Of a DNA stretch of 64,000 nucleotides, positions 26,326 to 34,669 are shown one piece after another; position 1 is the stretch's first letter; each line of letters opens with the position of its first letter. The notes below the pieces were generated by a model, which was given only the letters and a program-made list of their open reading frames with translations, searched no databases and was not told where the DNA came from. Source of the stretch: Acinetobacter seifertii (GTDB taxonomy: Bacteria; Pseudomonadota; Gammaproteobacteria; Pseudomonadales; Moraxellaceae); NCBI RefSeq assembly GCF_000368065.1, contig NZ_KB851200.1, positions 573,827-637,826 of the forward strand. The letters run 5' to 3'. A program made the position numbers and the translations under genes.

Positions 26326-26399
26326 TCTGATATTTTTATTTTAGTTGTTATTTATATTTTAAATAGGCGGCAGAGTTATAAAATAACTCAGCCAGAGAC

Positions 26400-26633
26400 T
26401 TAAATCGCTTGCCAGTTGTCTTTAACTTCTTGTGAATTTTTATTTAAAATCACTTGATCATCTTTTACCTCACCAATCCAAGACGTTGGAATAAGGTGAT
26501 GTTGATCGTTTTCATCACGAGTAAGTTTTAACTGGTTTTCACCTTCAAGGTGATCGACAGTTCCTACTTTTGTGCCACAAGAAGCAATAACGTCGGCATG
26601 TTTTTTAATATCATTAATATTTAAAGTATTCAT
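26400..26633 (-). CDS. DUF2171 domain-containing protein
   Basis: The 77-residue protein fits DUF2171: an N-terminal stretch (NINDIKKHADVIASCGTKVG), VDHLEGENQLKLTRDE, then HHLIPTSWI. This is a small PRC-barrel-like fold of unknown function, often in stress-related contexts in Acinetobacter. It is monocistronic and convergent with the permease gene. The 26634-26894 spacer upstream holds no gene. Confidence 0.88.
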   Translation of the reverse strand: MNTLNINDIKKHADVIASCGTKVGTVDHLEGENQLKLTRDENDQHHLIPTSWIGEVKDDQVILNKNSQEVKDNWQAI

Positions 26634-26894
26634 TTTTTGACCTCTTCTTTGGAAATAGAAAAACCGTAGAAACTAAATTACTGGATAAAATCGGAGAAAT
26701 CTTTGTTTTTTAATAAACCTTACATGATTATTTTATAATTTCACTTAAGCAATATACTTAAATAACAATGAAATAAAAAGAAATATTCATTTAATAAAGA
26801 TTGTATAAAATATCTTTTTATTACATTTTATATCTTTAAATAAACAGAATTATTTCGATATGTTTAAGTGAATACTTTTGAATAATTATTTGTA

Positions 26895-27908
26895 ATGAAT
26901 ATTAAAATATCTATAAATATGAAAATCTTGAGTATGTTGAATGAGTTTGAAGATACTCATGCTGAAAACAAAAGTCAGCTACGCCAAGATTTACTATACA
27001 AATTGGTAGATTTGGCTAAAAATTTACCCTATCCCGCATCAGGTCAAACCTATCAGCGGTGGCAAATGTTTGCTCAAATTGCAGGGTACGACTTAAGTCT
27101 TGCTAAATTATTTGAGTCGCATTGTGATGCTTTAAGTATTTTAAAAGAACTGGGTTATCAAGCTGAAATAGACGACCAAACTTGGGCTGTATGGGCAGCA
27201 GAGGGTGGGCCTGTACCCATACAAGTAGAGAACAATCACTGTAGCGGTATCAAAACGTGGTGTTCAGGTGCTGAGTTTATTCAAAAAGCCTTAATGAGCT
27301 ATAAGGATAAACAAGGCCAAGCACAGCTTTGTATTGTTGAACTTGCTCATCCTTCGGTTCAGGTTGACCTCAGCCACTGGCAAGCAGTAGGCATGTGGGG
27401 AACTCAAACAGCCCAAGTACATTTTGATAATACTCCCGTTACTGTTACAGGTCAGCCAAATCGCTATTTGGAGCGTCCCGGATTTTGGCATGGTGCCGCT
27501 GGTGTCGCTGCGTGTTGGTATGGTGCGGCGGTACGCTTAGTTGGCTTTCTACATGAAAGCTGCGAACTTAATCCAAACGCATTTAAAAAAATGTATTTAG
27601 GAGAGCTAGCTCAACAGCTTTCTGTAACCAAACAGTATTTTCAATATATTGCCAAGCTTATAGATGACGAGCCTATGCTCAGCCATGAGCGTGAAATCCG
27701 TATATTACGTGCCCAAACAGAACAATGCTGCCAGAGTGTTATTCAACTCGTTGGCAAAGCTTTAGGTGCACGCCCTTATTGTGAAGAAGCTATATTTTCT
27801 CAGCTCATTGCTGATTTGCCCGTCTTTATTCGACAGAGCCATGCAGCTTTTGACTATGAGTGTATTGCAGAACTCTGTTTGTCGGAGAAAAGCTTATGGG
27901 AACTTTAA
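26895..27908 (+). CDS. Acyl-CoA dehydrogenase-like protein
   Basis: The 337-residue protein is shorter than standard acyl-CoA dehydrogenases (about 380) but has their layout: a helical N-domain, a beta-domain with KTWCSGAEFIQKAL and a C-terminal helical domain (GVAACWYGAAVRLVGFLHES, later AIFSQLIADLPVFIRQSHA). The usual catalytic glutamate is not obvious. Start is uncertain: ATG codons at 26895, 26919 and 26934 all lack strong ribosome sites. It is first in a four-gene overlapping cluster, so it may act in a dedicated synthesis or modification pathway rather than in beta-oxidation. Confidence 0.82.
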   Translation: MNIKISINMKILSMLNEFEDTHAENKSQLRQDLLYKLVDLAKNLPYPASGQTYQRWQMFAQIAGYDLSLAKLFESHCDALSILKELGYQAEIDDQTWAVWAAEGGPVPIQVENNHCSGIKTWCSGAEFIQKALMSYKDKQGQAQLCIVELAHPSVQVDLSHWQAVGMWGTQTAQVHFDNTPVTVTGQPNRYLERPGFWHGAAGVAACWYGAAVRLVGFLHESCELNPNAFKKMYLGELAQQLSVTKQYFQYIAKLIDDEPMLSHEREIRILRAQTEQCCQSVIQLVGKALGARPYCEEAIFSQLIADLPVFIRQSHAAFDYECIAELCLSEKSLWEL

Positions 27909-28690
27909 CGCATCCCTTGGTCGAGGACCGCGTGATTTCAGGTGAAGGGACACCGAAGTTCAGATGGCTAGAGGCATTTAAAAAGCATCCTTTAGATGGG
28001 CTGAATTTACAGTTATTTCAATCTAAACGAGTGGTGATTGTTGCGCCGCATCCCGATGACGAAGTGCTGGGTTGCGGTGGTTTAATGCAACAGCTAGTCA
28101 AAGAAAACTGCCACATTATTATTGTGGCGGTCAGTAATGGCACGCAAAGCCATCCTCATTCAACAAAATACAGCCCAGACCAATTAAACGATTTACGACC
28201 ACAAGAAACTTTAGCTGCTTTGGATAGTCTAGGTGTGTCAGATCATTCTGAACGAATTGCTTTAAATCTTATGGATGGTCAGATTCATTTGCAGACTCAT
28301 CAGTTGAATCAAGCGCTCAGCAGAATCGTTCAGCCCGAGGATATTTTAATTTGTAGCTATGAATTTGATGGTCATCCTGACCACGAAGCCGTCGGAAAAA
28401 CGGTACAGGCCTTTGCAAAAACTCATCAGTTACTCTGTCTACATGTATTGATTTGGGCATGGCATTGGGCAGAGCCTTTAGACCCACGGATTGATTGGTC
28501 CAAAGCAAAAGCTTATGCCCTAACGGAAAATCAGTTAATTAAAAAACATCAAGCGCTTATGCAATTTAAAACCCAAATTGAAGCCGATGAAAGCACAGGC
28601 AATTCCGCCGTTTTATCTTCAAGTGCAATTCGCCGGCTTTTAATGCCTTATGAGGTATATCTGAGTGACTCATTCTCGTATGTATTTTGA
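27896..28690 (+). CDS. PIG-L family deacetylase
   Basis: The 264-residue protein has the zinc site VIVAPHPDDEVLGCGG near residue 45-60 and HPDHEAVG further on, both diagnostic of the PIG-L/LmbE family. These enzymes remove N-acetyl groups from sugars such as N-acetylglucosamine derivatives. The ATG at 27896 overlaps the preceding gene by 13 bases and has a GGAG ribosome site, so translation is coupled. A glycosyltransferase in the same cluster suggests a sugar conjugate as substrate. Confidence 0.9.
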   Translation: MGTLTHPLVEDRVISGEGTPKFRWLEAFKKHPLDGLNLQLFQSKRVVIVAPHPDDEVLGCGGLMQQLVKENCHIIIVAVSNGTQSHPHSTKYSPDQLNDLRPQETLAALDSLGVSDHSERIALNLMDGQIHLQTHQLNQALSRIVQPEDILICSYEFDGHPDHEAVGKTVQAFAKTHQLLCLHVLIWAWHWAEPLDPRIDWSKAKAYALTENQLIKKHQALMQFKTQIEADESTGNSAVLSSSAIRRLLMPYEVYLSDSFSYVF

Positions 28691-29264
28691 GGAGTTGTAT
28701 CGTACTAATAATGATCCGTGGGGCTATGATTATCACTGGTATGAAGCCCGTAAAAGACAAATCTGTCTTGCATTATTAACACGACCACACTATCAAAATG
28801 TTTTGGAAATTGGCTGTTCAAATGGGCATTTAAGTGTTCATTTGGCAAAACGTGCGGCTCATCTTTTATGTATTGATGTATCTGAACACGCCGTTCATTT
28901 AGCGACTCAGCGCTTACAATCATTTGAACATGTAACTGTAGAAAATAGAAAAATCCCTGAAGAGTTGTACGAACAAAAATTTGACCTGATTGTGATTAGT
29001 GAAGTGGCGTATTACCTCACATGTGATGAGTTAGATGAGTTTATTAAAAAATTAAAGGATGCATTAAAGCCAGAAGGGGAAATTCTTTGTTGCCATTGGC
29101 GACACGATATTCAAGATTTTGAATTGAATGCTCAGCAAGTTCACCAAAGCTTTCAGCAATATTTTCCATTTCATCACTATTTAAGCCTAAACGATCCAGA
29201 TTTTATGGTTGATGTTTGGACGGTTAGCACATCATCCATAGCTCAGCGAGAACAATTACGATGA
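28665..29264 (+). CDS. SAM-dependent methyltransferase (NodS-like)
   Basis: The 199-residue class I methyltransferase has motif I VLEIGCSNGHLS and the following acidic CIDVSEHAV. The start region (YFEELYRTNNDPWGYDYHWY) is characteristic of NodS-type N-methyltransferases that act on de-acetylated chitooligosaccharides. A GTG at 28665 with GAGG nine bases upstream is taken as start; an ATG at 28680 is the alternative. It overlaps the deacetylase by 26 bases, which fits sequential N-deacetylation and N-methylation (inference). Confidence 0.88.
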   Translation: MTHSRMYFEELYRTNNDPWGYDYHWYEARKRQICLALLTRPHYQNVLEIGCSNGHLSVHLAKRAAHLLCIDVSEHAVHLATQRLQSFEHVTVENRKIPEELYEQKFDLIVISEVAYYLTCDELDEFIKKLKDALKPEGEILCCHWRHDIQDFELNAQQVHQSFQQYFPFHHYLSLNDPDFMVDVWTVSTSSIAQREQLR

Positions 29265-29905
29265 AAATAGGTGTGGTAGTTCCAGCGCATAACGAAGAGC
29301 AATATTTGTCTGCCTGTTTACATTCGATTCAGGTTGCAATTGAAAGAGTTCCACATGAACAAATCGAGGTCATGGTTGTACTAGATAGCTGTACAGATAT
29401 GTCGCGTTTAGTTGTACAGCGTTACGCAGTAAATTGGATTGAATGTGATTATAAATGCGTTGGCAAGGCTCGGGATTTAGGTATTCGCCAACTCATTCAA
29501 AATGGAGCGAGCTGGATTGCCTGTACAGATGCCGACACTGTTGTTAGTTCAGACTGGTTCAGTTGTCAAATTCGGCATCAACCTACCGATGCAATTTGCG
29601 GTATTGTCACTTTAGATGATTTGAGTCATTTATCGGCTCAAAAACAAAAAAAGTATTTGTCACATTATCAAGATTGTATGGATCATCATCATATTCATGG
29701 TGCAAATTTAAGTTTTAGTGCTGCTGCTTATATGCAAGTGGGCGGTTTTGAGTCGATCCCATGTCATGAGGATGTTTCACTGATTGAGAAACTGACTAGA
29801 CATTGCTGCAATATTACTTGGAGTAATTTAGTGCGTGTAACGACTAGCAGTCGCTTGGAAGGCAGGGCACCTCAAGGTTTATCAATTTTTTTAGAAAATC
29901 TTTAA
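29261..29905 (+). CDS. Family 2 glycosyltransferase
   Basis: The 214-residue GT-A protein begins KIGVVVPAHNEEQYLSACLH, with the nucleotide-sugar site VVLDSCTD and the DAD-type metal motif CTDADTVVS, then GANLSFSAAAYMQVGGF. It lacks membrane helices and is short for the family. The start overlaps the methyltransferase stop by four bases (ATGA). The terminator at 30009-30034 closes the cluster. Confidence 0.9.
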   Translation: MKIGVVVPAHNEEQYLSACLHSIQVAIERVPHEQIEVMVVLDSCTDMSRLVVQRYAVNWIECDYKCVGKARDLGIRQLIQNGASWIACTDADTVVSSDWFSCQIRHQPTDAICGIVTLDDLSHLSAQKQKKYLSHYQDCMDHHHIHGANLSFSAAAYMQVGGFESIPCHEDVSLIEKLTRHCCNITWSNLVRVTTSSRLEGRAPQGLSIFLENL

Positions 29906-30008
29906 TTATGATAATTTTATTAAGTTTATTTTAATAATTGCTTTTTAATCTTAATATATATCCTCTGTTACACCGATTGTTTTAGTGTTCATTGCGTTAC
30001 ATCTTTTG

Positions 30009-30034
30009 CCACATCACCCGATGTGGTTTTTTTT
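30009..30034 (+). terminator. Terminator of the four-gene cluster
   Basis: CCACATC (30009-30015) pairs with GATGTGG (30020-30026) and is followed by eight T. The other parts of 29906-30296 show no gene; the last 100 bases presumably hold the blsA promoter. Confidence 0.85.
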
Positions 30035-30296
30035 ATTAAAAAATAACTATACTGCGACATGTAATGTTCAAACAACTCAACAACCGTACTCTATATTTAG
30101 CACGATAAAACAAAAAATCTAGTACTAGGGATTTAATACATTTTTTAGTCTTGAGAGTTTGAGCGAGATTTGGACTTTTTATGAAAATACCTAAAGTTAT
30201 GATTTTTATAAGAAAGAAATATAAAGTAATTCTAAGAAAGGTGTGTTAATTTGAAAATTCAATTAGTAATGAAATTTTAAATTTCACGGAAGTCTT

Positions 30297-30767
30297 ATGA
30301 ACGTTCGACTGTGTTATGCCAGCCAACGAAACGAAAAAAATGAAGATTTGCTACAAGATTTGCGTGATATCCTGACTGAAGCTCGTGATTTCAATGATTT
30401 AAACGAGATTTGTGGGGTACTTTATTATGCCGATAATGCATTTTTTCAATGTTTAGAAGGCGAACAAGAGGTGGTAGAGCAATTATTTGAAAAGATCCAA
30501 AAAGATGAAAGACACTACAATGTTAAATGGTTATGCACATATTCCATCGACCAAAACGCTTTTCAACGTTGGTCAATGAAATATGTACAACGTAATACAA
30601 ATATTGAGGCTTTCTTTCTTAAGATGGGAGAAAATACCTTTAACCCAATTTCGCTAGATCAACAAAATCTCAAAAACTTTTTAAATGAATTGTTAGTTGC
30701 AGAGCAAACTAAGGTTAATACAGATAAGAAAGTTGGAATGGTCAATCGGGGAGTAAACCCATTTTAA
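30297..30767 (+). CDS. blsA: BLUF-domain blue-light sensor BlsA
   Basis: The 156-residue protein is a short BLUF photoreceptor. Flavin-site residues are in place: Tyr7 (RLCYAS), Gln51 (FFQCLEG) and Trp92 (QRWSMKY). It has no output domain; in A. baumannii BlsA acts by binding partners such as the Fur and AcoN regulators and links light and temperature to motility, biofilm and metabolism. The C-terminal tail (KKVGMVNRGVNPF) is the one I remember for BlsA. Its stop overlaps by four bases the stop of the membrane protein gene on the other strand. Confidence 0.95.
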   Translation: MNVRLCYASQRNEKNEDLLQDLRDILTEARDFNDLNEICGVLYYADNAFFQCLEGEQEVVEQLFEKIQKDERHYNVKWLCTYSIDQNAFQRWSMKYVQRNTNIEAFFLKMGENTFNPISLDQQNLKNFLNELLVAEQTKVNTDKKVGMVNRGVNPF

Positions 30768-31090
30768 CTATTAGATGCGATACCGATATGAATGTTCTTG
30801 AGCTTAGGTACTAGTTTCGTCATTACGAGATAAACAATAACCGAAGTCGCGAGCATCCATATCACTTCTAAACTTTGACTAATCACAAACATTGCCCAAT
30901 AGAAAAAACTAAATAGAGCAATACATAGACCGCTACCTTTGTAATACCATGTAATAAATATTCCAAACAGAGCCGAAGAAATGAGTAGGTTTAAGGTTTC
31001 ATTCATTCCAAGATAGTTAAAAAGAATAATCATTAAGCATAAAGCTAACATTGATAGTAAATATACAAATATATTTTTTGCGATAAACAT
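30764..31090 (-). CDS. Small membrane protein
   Basis: The 108-residue protein has three to four hydrophobic helices (NIFVYLLSMLALCLMIILF, then LLISSALFGIFITWYY, CIALFSFFYWAMFVI and a last one near WMLATSVIVYLVM) and a short basic C-terminus. It converges with blsA. I do not recognise a family. Confidence 0.75.
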   Translation of the reverse strand: MFIAKNIFVYLLSMLALCLMIILFNYLGMNETLNLLISSALFGIFITWYYKGSGLCIALFSFFYWAMFVISQSLEVIWMLATSVIVYLVMTKLVPKLKNIHIGIASNS

Positions 31091-31758
31091 TTTCTATATC
31101 CTATCTGAAGAATTAAAAGGTATCTTTCCTCTGTTTCCAGAGGAAAGATAGTACATATTAATTTTTGAGATTCTTTTTCTACTATTGAGAGTTTTTATAT
31201 TAATAAAGATGACTTTATCATTTTCTCCAGATCTCTTTATTAATATTCAGCTTTCTATTTAATAGTAAAGAGTGCTTATATGTACTGAAATTAATTATAG
31301 GAAAAACAATCGCTTGTGTTGTAAGATTTAGCTTACATGTTTGTGAGATATTGCCTACATTTGTTTGAATAATGATCAAATTTTACAAAGTTTAATTTTT
31401 TAAAATACTTTTTTTTCAAATATTTATTGCAAAATTTTATTGATGTAAGCTTTACAAAAATAACAAAAAGTAACATCCCCTTTAAGAAGGTAATCATTCT
31501 GAAAGAAAAGCATTAACTTACTGTGTGGTTTTTTGATTAATTATTTTTTAACGTTTGATAAAATATTTTATTTTTAAAATAAACTTTTTATAAATAAATT
31601 TTATGATTTTTGTGTTTGTGATAATTTTTTGATACTAAGTAATATTATCTTGTTGTAGATTTATATATTTAAAATATAAAGGAGGTTTAAAATTTTGGAA
31701 TAAAATATATTGAAATATAAATGTGATTAAAAAGAATAATTTTGCAAAATTTGATATT
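31091..31758. other. Gene-free AT-rich spacer
   Basis: About 670 bases with no frame longer than a few dozen codons. Two small dyads share an arm: TGTAAGATTTAGCTTACA near 31320 and TGTAAGCTTTACA near 31443. They could be regulator sites for the membrane protein gene. I see no RNA gene or repeat element. Confidence 0.4.
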
Positions 31759-31790
31759 CACCAGTGTAGGTTTGATTGGCTACACTGGTG
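31759..31790 (-). terminator. Hairpin downstream of the PhaC-like gene
   Basis: CACCAGTGTAG (31759-31769) and CTACACTGGTG (31780-31790) form an 11-bp perfect stem 17 bases past the stop. The tract that follows on the minus strand is only moderately T-rich. Confidence 0.6.
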
Positions 31791-31806
31791 TTGATGTACG
31801 GGTAAA

Positions 31807-32958
31807 TTAACTTGAACGTGTAGCTAACCAGCTATTTATTTCTGGCCAAACAGAAATAGGTGCTTGGCTGCCGGAAACTATACCCATATGACCACCTGAG
31901 ACAACTTTAAACGTTTTATCTTGGCTGCTAATTAAATCCATAAGTGGCTTCACAGCATCACTGGTCACAATAATATCGGTACTACCTCCTACAGCTAACA
32001 CAGAGCATTCAATATCTTTAAGATTGGCAGTGAGTTCACCAAATTTAACTACGCCCGTTGAAAGTTCATTATCTATCCAGAAACGAAGAATAATGTCTCG
32101 CATCACGCCGCCTGGATAAGCCAGCATGTTATCTATAAATGAACTAGAGGTGGCGTGGTCTACTATAAATTCTCGGTTATCTAAATTTTTAAAAAGTTGC
32201 CAATAGGTTTTTAAGTTGCCAATCGGGTCAGTTAATTTAAAACCTAGAGTGTTTTGCCAGCCATGTATATGGAACACTTTACTTGGTACATGTTGGCGAA
32301 TACGAAAAGGTGTGTGTTTGCGAACCCATTCGGCAGGTTTGGTTAGGCTTCCATAGAGTTTGCCCATATAGCCTGCTTTGTGAGTATCGATCGGTGAAGC
32401 AAGAATAATCAGATTTTTAATATCTTTATCTTTAAATAATGCGGTATAGCAGAGTGAAAGTGCACCGCCCAAACTCCAGCCATGTAATGAAAGCTGCTGT
32501 TGTCCACTATGTGCACGGACTTGCTTCAACAATTCAGGCATAAAAACTTTTACATAAGTACCAAAATTATATTTTGCCTGATGTAGTGTTGGTACGCCCC
32601 AGTCTATTAAATAAACATCAAATCCTTGAGCCAAAAAGTAACGAATAAGGCTGCGTGTAGGGAATAAATCGTAAATGAGCATGTTGACTGCCAATGGCGG
32701 AACAATCACTAAGGGTACGCGGTGTTTATGCGTAGGAACTTCAGCCTCATTTCTATAGTGACGTAAGCTCATAATTTCATGCTTATAAATCACATCAAAA
32801 GGCGTTTTTCCTGACAAAGCAATTTGCTGACCTCTAAAAAACAGATCTGATGCATTGGCTAGCATGTGAGGTAGTTTCTGGCCAGCATGTTTTTTAAGAG
32901 ATGTTTTAAGCGATTGCACCTGCGGCACATTTTGACGAACTTTAAGCAATAAACTCAT
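31807..32958 (-). CDS. PhaC-like alpha/beta hydrolase with serine nucleophile
   Basis: The 383-residue protein resembles class III/I polyhydroxyalkanoate synthases in its core (VIVPPLAVNMLIYDLFP, then GFDVYLIDWG). However, the nucleophile elbow is HGWSLGG, with serine (162) where true PHA synthases have cysteine in G-x-C-x-G. A late Asp (GGSTDIIV) and His (SGGHMGIV) complete a triad. It is therefore more likely a lipase or thioesterase-like enzyme than a polymer synthase, and no phaA, phaB or phasin gene is near. The start at 32958 (MSLLLKV) is chosen; the frame extends 12 codons upstream from a TTG. Nothing is visible between 32959 and 33318. Confidence 0.85.
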   Translation of the reverse strand: MSLLLKVRQNVPQVQSLKTSLKKHAGQKLPHMLANASDLFFRGQQIALSGKTPFDVIYKHEIMSLRHYRNEAEVPTHKHRVPLVIVPPLAVNMLIYDLFPTRSLIRYFLAQGFDVYLIDWGVPTLHQAKYNFGTYVKVFMPELLKQVRAHSGQQQLSLHGWSLGGALSLCYTALFKDKDIKNLIILASPIDTHKAGYMGKLYGSLTKPAEWVRKHTPFRIRQHVPSKVFHIHGWQNTLGFKLTDPIGNLKTYWQLFKNLDNREFIVDHATSSSFIDNMLAYPGGVMRDIILRFWIDNELSTGVVKFGELTANLKDIECSVLAVGGSTDIIVTSDAVKPLMDLISSQDKTFKVVSGGHMGIVSGSQAPISVWPEINSWLATRSS

Positions 32959-33318
32959 TGAATATAAAACCTGTAAAGATGTTGCCCAGAGCAATAACGA
33001 GCTGGTTTTGAGGCATATTAACGATAAAAATAGGGGAGTTCAGTGACTTAAAAGACAGTATTTTTTGCTTAAGATATCAAGTCATAAATACTATAAAAAT
33101 ATGAATTTTTTAATATAAGTTTTTGATATTAATAAATTAATAATAATTTTCAGATAAATTTTTCTAAATTATTAAAAATTTTAAGCTATTTTTAAGAATA
33201 GTGAAAAACACATTGCTAGGGTAATTTTGTAAAGTTTATTTGTGTTTTTTTTACATATGAAAAAATAAAATATAATTATTTTACAATCGATTAGAAATGT
33301 AATTAGAAAGTAGTATAT

Positions 33319-34554
33319 ATGGAATTTGTTTTTAATGGTTTTTATACACTAATTTCGGCGGTCATCGTTCTACTGTTGGGCCGCTTTCTTGTCAATCGGA
33401 TTGATTTTTTAAAACGTTACAATATCCCCGAACCTGTAGCTGGTGGTTTGGTTGCTGCTGTAGTGTCTTTACTTGTTCACACATTGTGGGGATATAGCGT
33501 TGTTTTCAGCAGTGAGTTGCAAACCAGCTTTATGCTCGTGTTCTTTGCTTCAATTGGTTTAAGTGCCAATTTCATGAAGCTTAAAGAGGGCGGTACTGCT
33601 TTAATTATCTTCTTAATATGTGTCGCTTCATTTATTGTTGTGCAAGATGCGGTTGGTATGAGCCTCGCCACCTTATTGGGTTTAGACCCACTTATTGGTT
33701 TGATTGCTGGCTCAATTACTTTAACGGGTGGTCATGGTACAGCAGGTGCATGGGGTGAAATTTTAGAAACTCAGCATGGTATACAGGGTGCATTAGCGCT
33801 AGGTATGGCGAGCGCTACTTTTGGTTTGATCATTGGTGGTGTGATTGGTGGTCCACTAGCTAAATTGCTGATTAATCGTTATGGCTTAGCTCAAGCAAAA
33901 ACCAATGCGGAAATTCAAAACCGTGATACGCATGTTGAACAAAATTCGGATGATCTCGCGCCGTTTGAAAATCCGCATCAAGTTCGTTTAATTACAGCCG
34001 ATAATGCAATTACTACATTGGGTATGTTTGCAGCCTGTTTAGCGTTTGCTGAATTTATGACAGGTTTTAGTAAGGGAACATGGTTTGAGTTGCCAACCTT
34101 CGTTTGGGCACTTGGTGGCGGCGTAATTTTAAGAAACATTTTAGAAAGCGTGTTGAAAATTGATATTTTCGACCGTGCGATTGATGTTTTTGGTAATGCT
34201 TCTTTATCCCTTTATTTAGCAATGGCATTGCTTTCATTAAAGCTTTGGCAACTTGCCGACTTAGCTGGTCCGCTTGTGGTTATTTTAGGTGCGCAAACAC
34301 TGACCATGGCTTTATATGCAGCTTTCGTGACTTTCCGAGTAATGGGTAAAAACTATGATGCGGCAGTTTTAGCAGCAGGCCATTGCGGTTTTGGTATGGG
34401 TGCAACGCCAACTGCTGTTGCCAACATGCAAGCTATTACTAACATGTATGGTCCTTCGCATAAGGCATTTTTGATTGTTCCACTATGTGGTGCTTTCTTT
34501 GTCGACTTAATTAATGCAACAGTGATTCAGCTTATGTTGAAATTTATTGCTTAA
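33319..34554 (+). CDS. gltS: Sodium/glutamate symporter
   Basis: The 411-residue inner-membrane protein is a clear GltS: two inverted halves each with a glycine-rich re-entrant loop (GSITLTGGHGTAGAWGE and AGHCGFGMGATPTAVANM) and the NIPEPVAGGL segment after the first helix. It imports glutamate with sodium. It stands alone and ends in a strong terminator. Confidence 0.96.
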   Translation: MEFVFNGFYTLISAVIVLLLGRFLVNRIDFLKRYNIPEPVAGGLVAAVVSLLVHTLWGYSVVFSSELQTSFMLVFFASIGLSANFMKLKEGGTALIIFLICVASFIVVQDAVGMSLATLLGLDPLIGLIAGSITLTGGHGTAGAWGEILETQHGIQGALALGMASATFGLIIGGVIGGPLAKLLINRYGLAQAKTNAEIQNRDTHVEQNSDDLAPFENPHQVRLITADNAITTLGMFAACLAFAEFMTGFSKGTWFELPTFVWALGGGVILRNILESVLKIDIFDRAIDVFGNASLSLYLAMALLSLKLWQLADLAGPLVVILGAQTLTMALYAAFVTFRVMGKNYDAAVLAAGHCGFGMGATPTAVANMQAITNMYGPSHKAFLIVPLCGAFFVDLINATVIQLMLKFIA

Positions 34555-34560
34555 TTAGAA

Positions 34561-34583
34561 AAAGCCCGTAAGGGCTTTTTTTT
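34561..34583 (+). terminator. Terminator of gltS
   Basis: AAAGCCC and GGGCTTT around a GTAA loop, followed by a run of T. Confidence 0.88.
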
Positions 34584-34669
34584 ATGGGTACGTTTTCTCA
34601 TCACTAAGCATCGCCCCTAAACCTCTTTTTCACATAGAATGAATTGCAAATAAATAAAATGAGAAATGT

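Noticed and set aside
31807..32958. Naming the PhaC-like gene phaC
   Set aside because: The catalytic cysteine is replaced by serine and no other PHA gene is present, so the symbol would mislead.
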